Shown here in pieces: positions 42,896 to 54,852 of a stretch of DNA of 64,000 bases. Source of the DNA: Cytidiella melzeri (lineage: Eukaryota > Basidiomycota > Agaricomycetes > Polyporales > Irpicaceae); NCBI GenBank assembly GCA_022592445.1, contig JABYQR010000195.1, forward strand, positions 21,918 through 85,917, written 5' to 3'. The notes under the pieces were generated by a model. That model was not told the origin of the DNA, made no database searches, and saw nothing but the letters and a program-made list of their open reading frames with translations. How positions within the stretch are numbered: position 1 is the first letter of the stretch; the number at the start of each line of letters is the position of its first letter. The position numbers and the translations under genes were made by a program.

Positions 42896-44232
42896 ATGAA
42901 TGCGTTGAAAGCAGAACTCGCACTTAAACGAAAGACGTTGGAGGCCATTCCAGTTGCAGATGCACGGCCTACAAAGTACATGCGTCGCGGTGATCTCGAG
43001 CGTCTTAAAGAGGAACAGGAGCGTAAGGTGAAGGAAGAGAAGGCAGCAAGAGAACAAGAGGAGAGACTGAAAGTAGAGGCCGAACGGCTTGCAAGCCTGC
43101 AAAAGGGAAAAGTGAGTGTGTATTTTTGGTCCACAGCTCGATCTCCGCAAGCTCATTGACAATGGAGGATAGGCGACCTCTTCATCAGCCAGTGGAAGTC
43201 CTCATCCGGACGGCGTAAGAGACATCGCTTCACCAGACCCGACATCTACGACATTCAATATCTCCAACGACGAAGCCATCCGCCGCCTGCGTGCAAAGGG
43301 GCAACCCATAAGGCTCTTTGGAGAGTCGGATAGAGACCGTCAGCTTCGTCTGCGTGCCCTCGAACTTATTGAAGAAAAAGAGCACGAGCGACAAGGTGGC
43401 CAGAACGATTTTAGGAAAGCATTGGAGGACGTTGAAAGCCGTGCGCGGAAGGAAATCAACGATACTTCAAAACAGAAAGAGGGGCGCGAAAGCAAGGACA
43501 GTGGTGGGGAAGTCCTGGATCTGACCCTCGTCAAAACCGATCCCAACAAGTTGTATCCTATCATCTACTATGCATTGAAGCGTAAATTGAAGGAGTGGGA
43601 AGAATGGATGGACGACCGGCCAGGTATGTTACTATCAGTCTGGCCCTCTCGTCTACCTCTGAAATTTTGCTGCAGAACACATAAAGAGGACGACGCAAGG
43701 AAAGCTAGCTTCAGCGACCCAGCACCAATCTGCTGAATATCTCAAGCCGTTGTTCAAGCTGTTGCGTTCCAGGGTAAGTTGACTTCCCGTCGCGAAATAT
43801 AACTGCTTATGACTATTAAAACCAGAGCTTACCGCCAGACATGCTTGCTCGTGTAGCAGAAATCGTTCATTACATGCAGAAACGTCAGTATCAGAAGGCC
43901 AATGACTCGTACTTACGTTTGTCTATTGGAAACGCACCTTGGCCCATTGGAGTGACTATGGTTGGGTACGTCTCTCGTATGAATGATTCTTAGCCATCGC
44001 GTTTCTAATTGTTTCTTTAGTATCCACGAACGCTCCGCGCGTGAAAAGATCTCAGCCGATCAAGTAGCACATGTGTTGAATGACGAAGTTAGTCGGAAGT
44101 ACATTCAGTCGCTGAAGAGGTAAGTAAACATGAGACCGTTGCATCCACCGTTGCTCACACATTATGTTTAAGATTATTGACATTCTCCCAAACTAAGTAT
44201 CCTCCGGAAGATGTCACACAGCTCATGGGATA
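42896..44232 (+). CDS. PRP18: Pre-mRNA splicing factor Prp18
   Basis: Second-step splicing factor of U5/Slu7. Start at ATG 42896 ([18 protein letters not shown]); the frame is open further upstream but that part is the acidic stretch of the shared promoter region. An N-terminal PRP4-like region reads [20 protein letters not shown], then [12 protein letters not shown]. The Prp18 domain has [15 protein letters not shown] and the family's most conserved loop, [19 protein letters not shown], then [10 protein letters not shown] and [12 protein letters not shown]. Five introns of about 50-60 nt. It is convergent with APC10, with 75 bp between stops. Confidence 0.95.
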
Positions 44233-44307
44233 GTGCGTTTGAGCTGAGTTGCATTGGTAGTCTGTACACTATGGAGTCCTATTACTCTTGAGCTCGGCTT
44301 GAGGACC

Positions 44308-45256
44308 TCAGCGAATGCACTCATACATTCTGAATTTTGGCTGTGTGAATGGAAATGGATCAGATTCGCTTGTTGGTTCTCTATACAACTCGCATGTTAG
44401 TCCCAGCCCGCGGTGACGATCTGCCACATACTCAAGAGGTCCAAGGACCCTCATACCTCGGACGTGGGTATCCTTTCCGTTCATATGGTTCGCGACGATG
44501 ATCACTTGAATGACATACGCGTAGACCGGTTTTCTGTGGCCCAAAGCAGTATGAGTAGGCTGGCCCCGCAGATAATTTCTGCTTGCACCTACGCTCCGTC
44601 CCCTTCCTCGTTCGGTTCTGCTGAGACATCGAACGTGAACCATCCATCGGGTTTTTCTAGGCTGAGTACGCGACAGTCTTGCAGATCCGTGGCGCCTGTT
44701 CCAGCTCGCACAGCAAGTGTCGCAGGTGTGTACGAATCGTCGAGAGGAAAGCAGAGATAGATGCTCAGTTTCTACGTTGAACGATGAGTACGAACCTCAG
44801 AGACTCTGGTATGGCGACTAACTTGGATGGCGACTTTGCGGGGAAACTCAATGGTGACGAAGTGGGGTTGTGGGCCATCCGAACTGACAAGAAAATGTGA
44901 GACCTTTGAGAGACGTGATTCAAGACGATGAAGCTTACTGCCAGAACGTGTCTGGGTCGCCGTCACGTAGGCACTCTGGACCAAAACCAAATTTGAATGA
45001 GGACACAGACCATTTCGCCAAGTGTCCGATGTCAGGCCAAGGTATGAGGGGCGGTACGCGTGCTGAGAGACATAAGGGTTTATTGGTAGCAGTAATTAGC
45101 TACAGGCCACGAAGAGAGCAGTCGCGCAAACGGCTCACATTGATACATGATTGCCATGTTTTCCCCTGGATGCCCAGCGATCTCTTCAGGGATTGGCACC
45201 AATGGGCGTACGCCGCCCGCAATGCTAACGGTAGTCGCAGGGCCGATGAGTGGCAT
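44308..45256 (-). CDS. APC10: Anaphase-promoting complex subunit 10 (DOC domain)
   Basis: Processivity subunit of the APC/C ubiquitin ligase that helps recognise D-box substrates. Exons on the minus strand give HLAKWSVSSFKFGFG, ECLRDGDPDTFW, SDGPQPHFVTIEFPRKVAIQ, KLSIYLCFPLDDSYTPATL, GWFTFDVSAEPNEEG, then VIIVANHMNGKDTHVRGMRV and a C-terminus FPFTQPKFRMYECIR. The closing aromatic-basic tail resembles the IR tail that binds APC3, here ending in IR. The start is less sure: ATG 45256 (MPLIGPATTVSIAGG) joins in frame through an intron starting GTGAGCCG. About 279 bp separate it from UBA4 (divergent). Confidence 0.9.
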
Positions 45257-45534
45257 TGTTCGCGAGGACCAAGCAAACCTGGAGGTAGCTGATGGTCAAT
45301 ATCGGTATTCAACTGGGGTTGCAGGTACCTGGTAGCAATCGCCCCCGGCGCTGCTACTGAGACAATGAAGGTTGTACTTACTTCAATGTGGACTTGTAGG
45401 CGCAGGTTGAACCTCCCCCAGCGTCTACTGATGAAGTAGCCTTTAGGTGATTCCACGCTGTAGGTCTTTTCACAACCTTGAAGATGAACGTGACATGACA
45501 CAAAGAACCAACAGAACTGGTCTTTCTCGCACAG

Positions 45535-47039
45535 ATGGCCTCCGCATCCCAGCTCACTGTGGAAGAATATCGCAGATATGGCCGGCAAATGATTCTAGAC
45601 AATTTCGGGCTGCCAGGTATTATTTTCATCACAGACATATTACTCAATCTTATTGCTCGAGCAGGGCAACTCAAGCTACGGAATGCATCTGTCATTGTCA
45701 TTGGTGCTGGCGGTCTCGGCTGCCCAGCACTCCAGTATCTCGTTGCTGCGGGCGTTGGTTGGTCATAAATCCGTTTACATGATGCTATGCGACGCTATTC
45801 ACTCTGCATACTGCTGCTAGGAAAGGTCGGCATCGTGGATCACGACGTAGTAGAAGTGTCGAATCTGCAACGACAAATTCTGCACTCTGAAAGGAAGATC
45901 GGAATGAACAAAGCCCTTTCGGCAGCAGAAACACTCTCAAAGTAACCTTGTTCCTTGGGCAAAATTCATTCAAAGCTCACATTTTGCTGCAGTATCAACT
46001 CCAACACAGAGATCACCACACATACATACGCGATCAGTGCCGAGAACGCAGTCACTTCTCTGCAGCCATTCGATGTTGTTTTGGATTGCACAGATAACCC
46101 TGCCACTCGATATCTTCTCTCTGATACTTGCGTCGTCCTCAAGAAGCCTCTTGTCAGCGGAGCAGCACAAAAGCTCGAAGGTTCACTTTGCACCTACAAC
46201 TACGGAGAAAATGGCCCATGTTATAGATGCCTTTTCCCGACACCCCCTCAACCTGAGTTCGCAGGAAGCTGCGCTGAGCTGGGGATCCTTGGTGCAGTTA
46301 CTGGCGTCATTGGGAATTTACAAGCTTTGGAGGCTATCAAAATCATCACAGGACTGCACGGTCAGCACTTTGACAGCATGCATCCGCCTTGACACACAAC
46401 ACTAAAATATATGAAGAGGGGAGGCCGTCTCTTTTATTGTACTCCGCATTATCTACAGTCCCATTCCGAAGCATCAAGCTTCGCACTCGCCGACTCACCT
46501 GTCCCGCATGTGGGGTTGAAGGGCCAAAAACGGGGGCCATGGCCCCTATAGACTACGTCGCCTTTTGCGGTGGACCAAGGCCTGATTGGGAGACCTTGGG
46601 GATGCACCCCGGTGACCATAGGATAACTGCCAAGGTGAGTGTGCGCAGTCGCGAGTTAGTTTCTATGCTGATTGGTCATGTCAGGATCTTGCTAACGTAC
46701 TTAGATCCCGACCAGAGACTCGCGTGGTCGACGTGCGACCCACAGTAGAATTTGGTATTTGCAGTCTACCTGGGTCTAGGAGTGAGTAGCATTGGTGAAA
46801 AGCTTCATAGCCCTAACGGCATCTTCCCAGATGTTCCGCTTGCAGAGCTGGTTGCAAACCCGCAAAACCATCTGACTGTGGATGACAACGAAGTATACTT
46901 CGTATGTCGTCTAGGAAATGACTCGCAGTTGGCAGCGAGCGCATTGCGGAGTATTAATGGCGATATTGTTTCAAAAGATTTGATAGGAGGACTAAGAGCA
47001 TGGACGAGAGAAGTTGATCCCAATTTCCCGGTTTATTGA
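45535..47039 (+). CDS. UBA4: Adenylyltransferase and sulfurtransferase Uba4/MOCS3
   Basis: E1-like enzyme that activates Urm1 for tRNA thiolation and urmylation. Start ATG 45535 ([19 protein letters not shown]). The adenylation domain has [13 protein letters not shown] (ATP site), [26 protein letters not shown], zinc-binding CYRC and later CPAC, and the conserved Cys in [13 protein letters not shown] rhodanese domain follows from about residue 330: [18 protein letters not shown], then the active Cys in [14 protein letters not shown], and [20 protein letters not shown] as the end. Six introns; at 46637 the real acceptor is CATGTCAG, keeping [12 protein letters not shown] in frame. It is convergent with ARPC2, 92 bp apart. 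Confidence 0.95.
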
Positions 47040-47131
47040 GCTTGATAATCTGCACGCCACAACACATGATAGGTACGATACGCCCGGTGGTAATGGTACA
47101 AACGATCCTAATTTCTCTCATCGTTCGAATA

Positions 47132-48302
47132 TCAGCGGATCAGCGAGCGCCCACTGCATGATTACCTCGTCAACAACAATTCGCAGAAGGGGTTATTCCA
47201 TCACATACCTAACCGTCTTTCGCTCACTAGTAGCTACCTCTGTCTTTGCTCTGTTCAGTACCTTCTGGAACTCACTGACGCGATGCCGCATACGGGAATG
47301 CATATAGGCCTTCGAGCACTTGATGTGGTAATGAAGATAGTCACGGAAGTTCTGGATGTGGCTGATAGTGGAATCCGTGATCGTTTGATTGGAGAAGTGA
47401 CGAGGGAACAGAATGAACGTCACGTAACCAATGTCTTCACTCTGCGCAAGGTTGGGGACGTTACGGAGTTCCAGGGGAGGGATATTCGTGGTGTACAGGA
47501 CTTGCGGTGCGCTTTGGATGGTGGGCAATCGTCTAGCGTCAACAAATTCCTTGAAAAAAATCATCAATGAGGTCGCACAGATAGTATTGATCGTGTAACT
47601 TACCTGAAGGAATACCTTGCCAAAAATCCTGTCCGTTTCTTCCCTGAAAATGGTGGAGAAGTGGACGGTCACGCGATCTGAGGAGGCTTGAACGTAGATA
47701 GCTTCCTCATCACGGTAATGCAAAGCAAGTAGCTCGCCTTGACCGGTACCTGACCCAGCAAGTCCCTTCTGAGTCTTGAACGCGGCCTCGAAGGGGGCCG
47801 CAAGGGCGTTTCGCTTCAATAGCGAGATCGATTTGATGAGTGCCTCTCGCTCCTCTAAACGATATAAGCACGAGGGAGAGAGGAAGGTTGCACAACGTAC
47901 CTGCATCGGTGGGAAATTGCTCCAGATCCACTTCGAGACTCACGTTGTACTCAGGCTCTGGTTGTGCCCTGACCCTGCTACCGTACTCGCGCTGCAGTAC
48001 GTCCATGACACCGTACTTGACGAGCTCATCCCAGCATCGAATACTCATCGACAACAACAGCTGTGTCTTTCGCTCAGGCGTGGACAGGTGGAACCGTACA
48101 TCGTCGAAGTCGACAAACTGCAGATCCAGAGACGATGGCCTGGTAGGAGGTGAACACCGCGCGTGAGGCTGCGCGAGTGAGACTCACTTGGTTAGCTTCT
48201 CTGCGAGAGTGGTCTGTATGATATAATTGTTGGACTAAAGGAAATTGTGAGCGTCGTCGACAGCGTCGGCGGGGCGGGAGTGCTGACCTCGAGCAGAATC
48301 AT
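47132..48302 (-). CDS. ARC35: Arp2/3 complex subunit 2 (p34-Arc)
   Basis: Core actin-nucleation subunit that contacts the mother filament. Start ATG 48302 (MILLE, the universal ARPC2 start, joined to SNNYIIQTTLAEKL). Then FVDFDDVRFHLS, GSRVRAQPEPEYNVSLEVDL, LHYRDEEAIYVQ, DRVTVHFSTIFREETD, GKVFLQEFVDARR, QVLYTTNIPPLELRNV, DIGYVTFILFPRH and FRDYLHYHIKCSKAYMHSRM. The last exon follows an intron after RKTV and gives SGRSLIR with TGA 47132-47134; without it the end would be RYVME. Five introns. It is divergent from eIF4B with 144 bp between starts. Confidence 0.96.
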
Positions 48303-48446
48303 GGTGAAAGGCGTGAGAGTTGCTGAGGCGCCCAAAGCCGGCCTTCAGAATTTTGTTCTCGAAGTGCTCTCACTCAGCACCGACTGCCTCAGCGACGCCA
48401 AAACGACAACACTCAATCGTTCGTGTCGCATTAAACATCCTCAAAA

Positions 48447-50364
48447 ATGCGTAAGTATTCTCCTAGAAATGCCGTCTGTCGCCTTTGCTAAATTCATGTC
48501 GCTCACTCGCAGCGCCCAAAAAAGCACAGAAAATGTCTCTCAACGAGTTCCTCGGGGATAGTGGTAAGCACGCCCCTACACCTGTGCGTGATGATGACAG
48601 CAGTTCAGCCATCTTGTAGCCCTCGGATCTTGGGCAGATGAAATGGACGAACTCCCCACTGCTCGTAAGTGCTCGTCGCACTCACGAGAGCTGTCGTATT
48701 CTAACGCTTTTGCAGCGGCAGCACGGGCGGACGATGACCGATCTCGGTTAGGAGAACGCAGACGAGATGATTATCTCTCCTCACGTCGTACGTTTCTACA
48801 AGACCGTTTATACCCTTCAGATCTTAAGCAATCTCCACAGCGGATCGTGGACCTCCCCGTGAAGATCTTCCGTTACCAACTGCACCCCCGTTCACGGCTT
48901 TCGTTGGAAATTTGGCCTTCGATCTCACGGAGCACGAGGTGGAAGAGTTCTTTGCTGGGAGCCAGGTACGAGGCTATCGCAACTTTCCCCATGGTTGCAG
49001 TATATCTTACCGACACCCCAAAGTTGAAATCAGTCAAGATTATCAAGGATAGAGATGAAAAACCCAAGGGATTTGGATATGTTGACTTTGCAGATTTAGA
49101 GGGGTTGAAGCTTGGCTTGGCAAAATCAGGGAATGTAAGTACTATGTCAGGGATCCGCAGTTGTCTGACTCGGGCCTGTCCTTCAGACTTTAGCTGGAAG
49201 AGCAGTCCGCATAAGTGTTGCGGAACCCCGTTAGTGATGCATGATTAAGCTCGCTGTGTATCTTTCTGATTTTTGTATTCAACTCCTAGCGAAAGAGCGA
49301 TCCGGCTTCGGTGGTGGGGGCGGATTTGACGACGACAAGTTCTCGAACAGCTGGCGTAGAGATGGCCCTTTGCCTGATCAATCCTCACGCGACGGTCCTC
49401 GCCGTCGCTTTGAAGGGCCTCCATCCCGCGAAACCCCTCCGCCAGCCGCCTCAGACAATATTAGTGACTGGAGGTCAAGCCGACCTCCTGCGCGTGCTTC
49501 GCCCTCAACTCCTCCCGCAGAGCTTGAACCCTCCTTCAAGAGACGTGGCACAGGAATGAGAGTTCAGGATGGTGGCCCACCAGGGCCCGCCGACGCTGAG
49601 GATGTTTGGACGAAGGGAAGCAAATTTGTGCCTAGCGCACCTGTTGAAGAGCCACGTAATAGGTTTGGCAGTCGCAGTCGTGGCGAAGCGGTCCCGGCAA
49701 GAGATCCTCCGTCTGCAGCTGACGAAGGCGTTTGGAGGAGACCTGGTGCCTCGCGAAACAGCACTTCTCGTGAGTAGTCGTTGATTAGGCAGTGACCATG
49801 ACTGGTTATCAACCTTCGTAAAGCCAACAGCTCCGTTCCTCCAACGCCTCAGATGACCCGGAGGAAGCTTGAATTACTTCCTCGATCTGGCAGCTCTAAC
49901 GTGTCATCCCCCCTTGCTTCGCCTAACCCTGCCAATCCTCCCCCCAAAGCTAGTCCTTTCGGAGCTGCTCGGTGAGTACGCACATCTCGCCGGCGCATTC
50001 TCCTTGTGTTGATGTTGGCCGCACATAGACCTGTCGATACTCTTTCTAAGGAGGCGGCTGTAGCTGAACGGCTCGAAAAAGAACGTGAACAGGTCAAAGA
50101 ACGAGTCGGGCATACTATGTCCCGCACATCATCGCGAACTGCCTCTCAACGTGGGGAGCCCCGAAGCTCTGCTCCCCCGACCGCCCCGACTTCGCCGAAG
50201 GCGGAGACGGCACGCAGTCCAACTGCCACTACCGCAAATATCCGTCCAGCATTCAGCTTTGCTAATGCTGCTGCCTCAGCCAGACAAAATTCTGCTGAAG
50301 CGGGCAAGGATGAGAATGCTGAAGTAGATGGACTTGCAGAGGAAGTGAACGACGTGACGATCTA
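48447..50364 (+). CDS. TIF3: Translation initiation factor eIF4B
   Basis: RNA-binding factor that stimulates eIF4A and 40S recruitment. The first coding exon is only 4 nt (ATGC, 48447-48450), spliced to give MPPKKAQKMSLNEFLGD. Then the eIF4B signature GSWADEMDELPTA and a single RRM: RNP2 AFVGNL, DLTEHEVEEFF, VKIIKDRDEKPKGFGYVDF. The rest is disordered: an RDGP/PPSR-rich region, WTKGSKF and VWRRP-type repeats (EDVWTKGSK, EGVWRRPGAS), which are typical of fungal eIF4B, then a KEREQVKERVG stretch. About nine short introns; two unusual acceptors (CCCCAAAG near 49021, CTTCGTAAAG near 49823) are required by frame. Confidence 0.9.
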
Positions 50365-50572
50365 AGAACTCGAGGAGTCAGTGCCTGTCAGCATCGAGCT
50401 GTTTAGATACTACACAAGCACCCCGTTTTCTCTCTTTCCATCAAGAACGCTATCGATGGCCGTGATGGTCTGTGTGTTGTGTTTATGAGACTATGTCCAT
50501 GCGAATCATTGAAGCTGGGTAACAGTCGTGGTTATTATACAAATGCTTGCTGAGGTGTATTACAAGTATGAA

Positions 50573-51469
50573 CTAGGCGTTATATGTTGCACCGTCAATA
50601 CCCTTAATTTTTAGATGATCAGCGGGATTCGCTCGTGACTCGTACACCGCGAGTACGGGCTCGTTATTTCGCTGGAGGGATGACCCATTAGGGATGCACA
50701 TATCTTGGTGACTGGTGCATACCTCAGTCCATTGCCCCAGGAAGCCAATGTAGTAGATGCGAGTCGTGTCTGCACCTTGAGATGCTGGGAAGAAAAGCGT
50801 GATTGAGGTGGCTGCTGGGAATTTGGCTGGCCTGAAGAAACGTTATGTGAACACACGGTACCGCATGAGCTATAGCTTACACACATTACATGATACTCTC
50901 CGACCTCTCTGCCCTGCGCCACATCAAATTCCTGTGTAGGCTTGCGCTCTGCAATCTCTGAAAAGTCCAAATCATCGGCGCTATTATACTAAGTACCGAA
51001 TGATAATTGCGGGAATAAAACGCGGTGAGAGGTGTACTGACTAGTGCCACTTTGCGGGGTGTTTGATCTGCCGGCCCAGCTTTGAGTAAGAGGGCGCGTA
51101 GCTTCACGGAACCGGTGAATGGAATGCGGATGATCCTGAAAATTACAACTCAGAACATGCATTGGTCAATGAGGGCTCTCCTACGCACATTTGATCATCT
51201 GCGTCGGATTCTAAGTACTAGACATAATAATAGTAAAATCAGCTCAGTCCGTTGGAAAGGTTTACGTGATCCTAGGTACATACAGCCTGCTCGTCCATAC
51301 GTTCGTGCCATGGTTTGATGGCCGACGACGGACGACCTTCTGCATTCAAGACGACTATATTGTCTCGGTCGATGCGCGAATACAGATTGTCTCTGTACCC
51401 CTGGGCTTCAGGTATATCTTCGTGATCGTGGCAGCCATCGCCACAGGCATGCGAGTGATCGTGAGGCAT
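50573..51469 (-). CDS. PITH domain-containing protein
   Basis: Homologous to human PITHD1 and to the C-terminal domain of thioredoxin-like TXNL1, a proteasome-interacting module. Start ATG 51469 (MPHDHSHACGDGCHDHED), a His-rich N-terminus seen in the family. Then YSRIDRDNIVVLNAEG, YLESDADDQM, IIRIPFTGSVKLRALLLKAG, NSADDLDFSEIAERKPTQEF, PAKFPAATSITLFFPASQG, RIYYIGFLGQWTE and PVLAVYESRANPADHLKI. TAG at 50573-50575. Five introns. The His/Cys-rich start could bind metal, which is not shown. It is divergent from the UBX gene. Confidence 0.92.
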
Positions 51470-52064
51470 TCTACAGCACTCATGAGCACAGCGCACATTC
51501 CGCTCAAATTACGAAACTCACTTGGACGTTCGAGTCAAGGTGGATTTGGCGGACAGTCACGGTCACGGTGCAAGTAAGAGTGGAATGGGAGGCGTCTGTG
51601 GCAAACAGAGACAAATAGAGCGAAATATCATAATATAGACCGCATTTTCTGTTTCTTCACTTTCATCCACTTCTCAGGCGCGAGACAACCACAGAAACAG
51701 CCACAGGTTTGTACTGCGCTCACTTCTTTCCAAGCTGATGTGCTCTTGTAATTTGCGTTCGATTGTCCTCGATCTCACACCAAAGGGTTGCGCACGCCTG
51801 CGCTGCCTGGGACTGAGGATATGAGACAACCTACAACCTTCTGATTCCTCACCTCTACGTATACTCTTGGAACCTCAAGCTGACTTTCTCTGTGCTCTTA
51901 GATTGAACACAACGAAACAGATAACCTCGTAGCTCTACATCTCGGGAGTCATGTATGTTGATTAGTAAATTCGATCACATTCGAATCATTTCCGCAGCTT
52001 ATAAGAGCTCTTTGAGCCAGTCAACACGCCGTCGCCCGCTGAGAAACCTGACTTGACTCTCCCC
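51470..52064. other. Divergent promoter region of the PITH and UBX genes
   Basis: About 595 bases without a coding frame. It contains C/T-rich tracts and is the longest shared promoter in the alternating block. Confidence 0.5.
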
Positions 52065-53090
52065 ATGTCATCCGACGCACAAGCCACACCGTCTCAACCG
52101 TCAGTCTCTGCCCATGCGCAGCCAGAGCAACCTGCCTTCCGCGTCTTCAGACCACCCCAAACTGCACCCACCATGGCGCCGTGTACGTGAATGTACCGAA
52201 TGCTGAATCTGAAATGACTTGCTCATTGCTTCTGCTTGCCACATCGCAACCAGCTGAACTTCCTGAGTCGTACTTCACTCCGACTGCAGCTGATCTGAAG
52301 ACTGCACAGGAATCTCTAGCCGCGCGGACGCAGGCTCTCGTGAATGCACCTCTCCGCACGCAAGCTATGCGAGATGAGGAGCAGAAGGCAAAATTAGCCA
52401 AGTATCCGACCGTATGTCACGTAGGTATGTATACTGAGCCCCCAGAAGACTGACGAGCCTGCTAGACCACAATTCGTATCAAGTTTCCAGATCGCACACA
52501 GCTTGAAAAAGCTTTCCCTTCTGGCGATAGGATACGGTCTGTCTATGCCTTTGTCCGCTCTTCGCTACGTGAAGATGTAAAACCGGTCAAATTCGTACTA
52601 TGTGCGTATGCGATGCTATGTACCGCTCTCGCGTTGGAGGCTCAACTTCGATGACCAGATCAAACACCGCCGAAACGGGAGCTCAAGGTCTCCGACCTCA
52701 AAGTCCGCGACTTGACACTGTTACAGCTGCAACTCGCTCCGTCCTCGGTGTTACATCTGAAATTTGAAGACGAGTCACTGAACCGTAAGCCTTCATTGCT
52801 TGCAATTGGACGTGGCTTACATGCTCGGGCTCCAGACATGAACATACCAGCCCCTTTAGACCCATCTGTTCTAGCGACAGCAGAAGACCTGCCGCAGCCT
52901 GCAACCTTCGAGGGCCCTCCGACTACTTCCGGACCCTCCCAAGAAAAGCCGCTGACGCCTGTATCATCAGGGTCTTCGTCAAGCAAAGGAACAGCACAAG
53001 TTCCGAAGTGGTTAAAGCTTGGGTCAAGTGAGCAATTCTCGTCAATTGTTGTCAAATGTCACTGAACATATAGCAGAGAAACAGTTGTGA
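52065..53090 (+). CDS. UBX domain protein (TUG/Ubx4 type)
   Basis: Probable Cdc48/p97 adaptor. Start ATG 52065 (MSSDAQATPSQPSVSAHA). Conserved segment AFRVFRPPQTAP, then ELPESYFTPTAADLK and ALVNAPLRTQAMRDEEQKAK, a helix commonly preceding UBX. UBX domain: TTIRIKFPDRTQLEKAFPS, then IRSVYAFVRSSLRED, YQTPPKRELKVSD, and LLQLQLAPSSVLHLKFED. A Ser/Pro-rich linker follows, with the C-terminal PKWLKLGSTEKQL common in TUG-like proteins. Five introns; the last (donor GTGAGC near 53028) gives TGA 53088-53090. It is convergent with the cyclophilin, 109 bp apart. Confidence 0.88.
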
Positions 53091-53199
53091 TAGAGGATTT
53101 CAGTAGTATGGTGAAGAAAGACTGCTCCCGAAAAGGTCTGTCGTCCTCGTAGCAGCCAGTGCTGCCGTATAGACCACATGTCGATTCTTGGATGTATTA

Positions 53200-54531
53200 C
53201 TAGTCGCGTCGAAGCTCTGGGTCGATAAATTTCATTCTTCCTCTACCTGTTCGCACGGTCAGCTTCACACACCTAAGGCATAAATGTCATCTACCTTTGA
53301 ATCTCACTCCATTTGTAGGGGGCACGTCGCCTCGCATCCGCTTCAGCCGTTCAAGCTCTTTGATCCTTTGGGCTTCCAGGCGTTCCTTCTCCTCTCGTTC
53401 TAACCTGGAGTCGTATTGTTCCTCTGTTTCTTTCTCACTATTTTCGCCATCCTGTGGACGCGCCGGTGACTGAGGGCGGTCCCTCTTACGCCTGTTCTGC
53501 TTGTGGTGATGGCGACGTCCACTCTGCTCCTCCTCGCCCGATTCTTCGCCGCTACGACTCCTCGACCTATGCTTGTGGCGCCGCTTTGTATGTTTTCGCG
53601 CCGTCTCGCTATGTGACTCGCCCTGGACGTGCCTTTCTTCCTTCTTCACTATGAGATGCGTCAAAAGTCCGAATTGCTGCCTTGCAAAAATACCATCGTA
53701 CCTTTGTCTGGGATATCTTGAACTTTACTGCGCATCATGAGCTCGCCGCAGTTAGCGATAGTAACAGGTACACCCGGGCGATCCTTTTCATCAGCAGGCA
53801 CTTCGGCTATCTTCTGGATGACCTCCTGGTACCCACGAATGACTCTGCCAAATACGACGTGCTTGCCTAGCAAAGTGTTAATACAGTGAGGAGGGAGGCT
53901 GGTTCGCGTGTGGTACCGTTGAGATGCGGACAAGCGCGCAAGGTAACGAAGAACTGCGATCCATTCGTGTTCGGGCCTTTGTTTGCCATGCACAACAAAC
54001 TGATGAACAGCGTGAGTATGCTGCAATGTGCGCAGGACTGGCCTTAGCGTACACACCCTTCAGCGTCCAAGGGACGCGTCAAATCTTCGTCTGCAAACGT
54101 TCCTCCATAAATTGACTCCCCTCCCGATCCGTTGCGCTTGGCGAAGTCTTCGCAACCCGAGACGGTCAGAAGCAGGATGCTCCTGACGAGCGGGATTGGG
54201 CTCACCTCCACCTTGAATCATAAAATCTTTGATAGACCTGTGTATGATGCTGTTCTTGTAGTACAGTGGACGCTCAGAGAGGGCCGAGAGACCCTTTTCT
54301 CCGGTGCACAAAGCGCGAAAGCTGGTGGCCGGTATGTCAGCGGAGACGCAGCGAAAGACGAGAGAATACACACTTTTCGCATGTTGTCGGCGCTGTGTCG
54401 CTGTAGAGCTCAAAGACGACCCTGCGGAGAGGTTGAGCGAGAGGGCCAAGGAGGACTAATCAATCGGTGACTCGCCTGCCTACCGAGTTGCCGTCAACAG
54501 CAACGTCGAAGAAGACGCGCGGTCTGGCCAT
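53200..54531 (-). CDS. Peptidyl-prolyl cis-trans isomerase, SR-type cyclophilin
   Basis: Cyclophilin with a nuclear, splicing-type tail. Start ATG 54531 ([18 protein letters not shown]). Then [24 protein letters not shown], the active Arg in [48 protein letters not shown], and [14 protein letters not shown], with His where cyclophilin A has the cyclosporin-contacting Trp. After KVQDIPDK comes a charged tail with [27 protein letters not shown] and ERLKRMRG. The last exon after a GTAGATGA intron gives [14 protein letters not shown], the conserved end of this class. About seven introns. Likely a spliceosome-associated isomerase. Confidence 0.93.
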
Positions 54532-54852
54532 GACTGCAAGCAACCTCCTGAGACGTCGTGCTCTTCTGTCGTTGTCTGTGGTCTGCTCGCGACGACGAGA
54601 CGTCTTTCAACACGTTGGTGGCAGCGAAAGACAAGTGGTGACTGGCAGTTGAGGATGGCTCGTGGCGGTAGCTTGACGCGCGACCCAACTGGGAAACGTC
54701 GGTGAGTCGGGCTCTTCTGCTCTCAACCCTGCCCACTCTTACGTTCCTCATCCTCGTCCTTGACGCATGGTCCACTGGCTTCTCTCGTCGGTCGTCGCAG
54801 CTTCCACTCCTTTCTAGACAGCATTCGTGGAACAGGACGTTCACACACGACC
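54532..54852. other. Divergent promoter region of the cyclophilin and GTPase genes
   Basis: 321 bases between divergent start codons, GC-rich with repeated CGACG and GTCGTC words. No gene supported. Confidence 0.5.

Noticed and set aside
45378..45701. Minus-strand open frame over the UBA4 start
   Set aside because: Antisense of UBA4 exon 1-2. The plus strand carries the recognised E1-like protein.
46694..46708. Acceptor GTACTTAG for the UBA4 rhodanese-linker intron
   Set aside because: It puts the rhodanese part out of frame. The earlier acceptor CATGTCAG keeps the frame and adds a family-like [11 protein letters not shown] segment.
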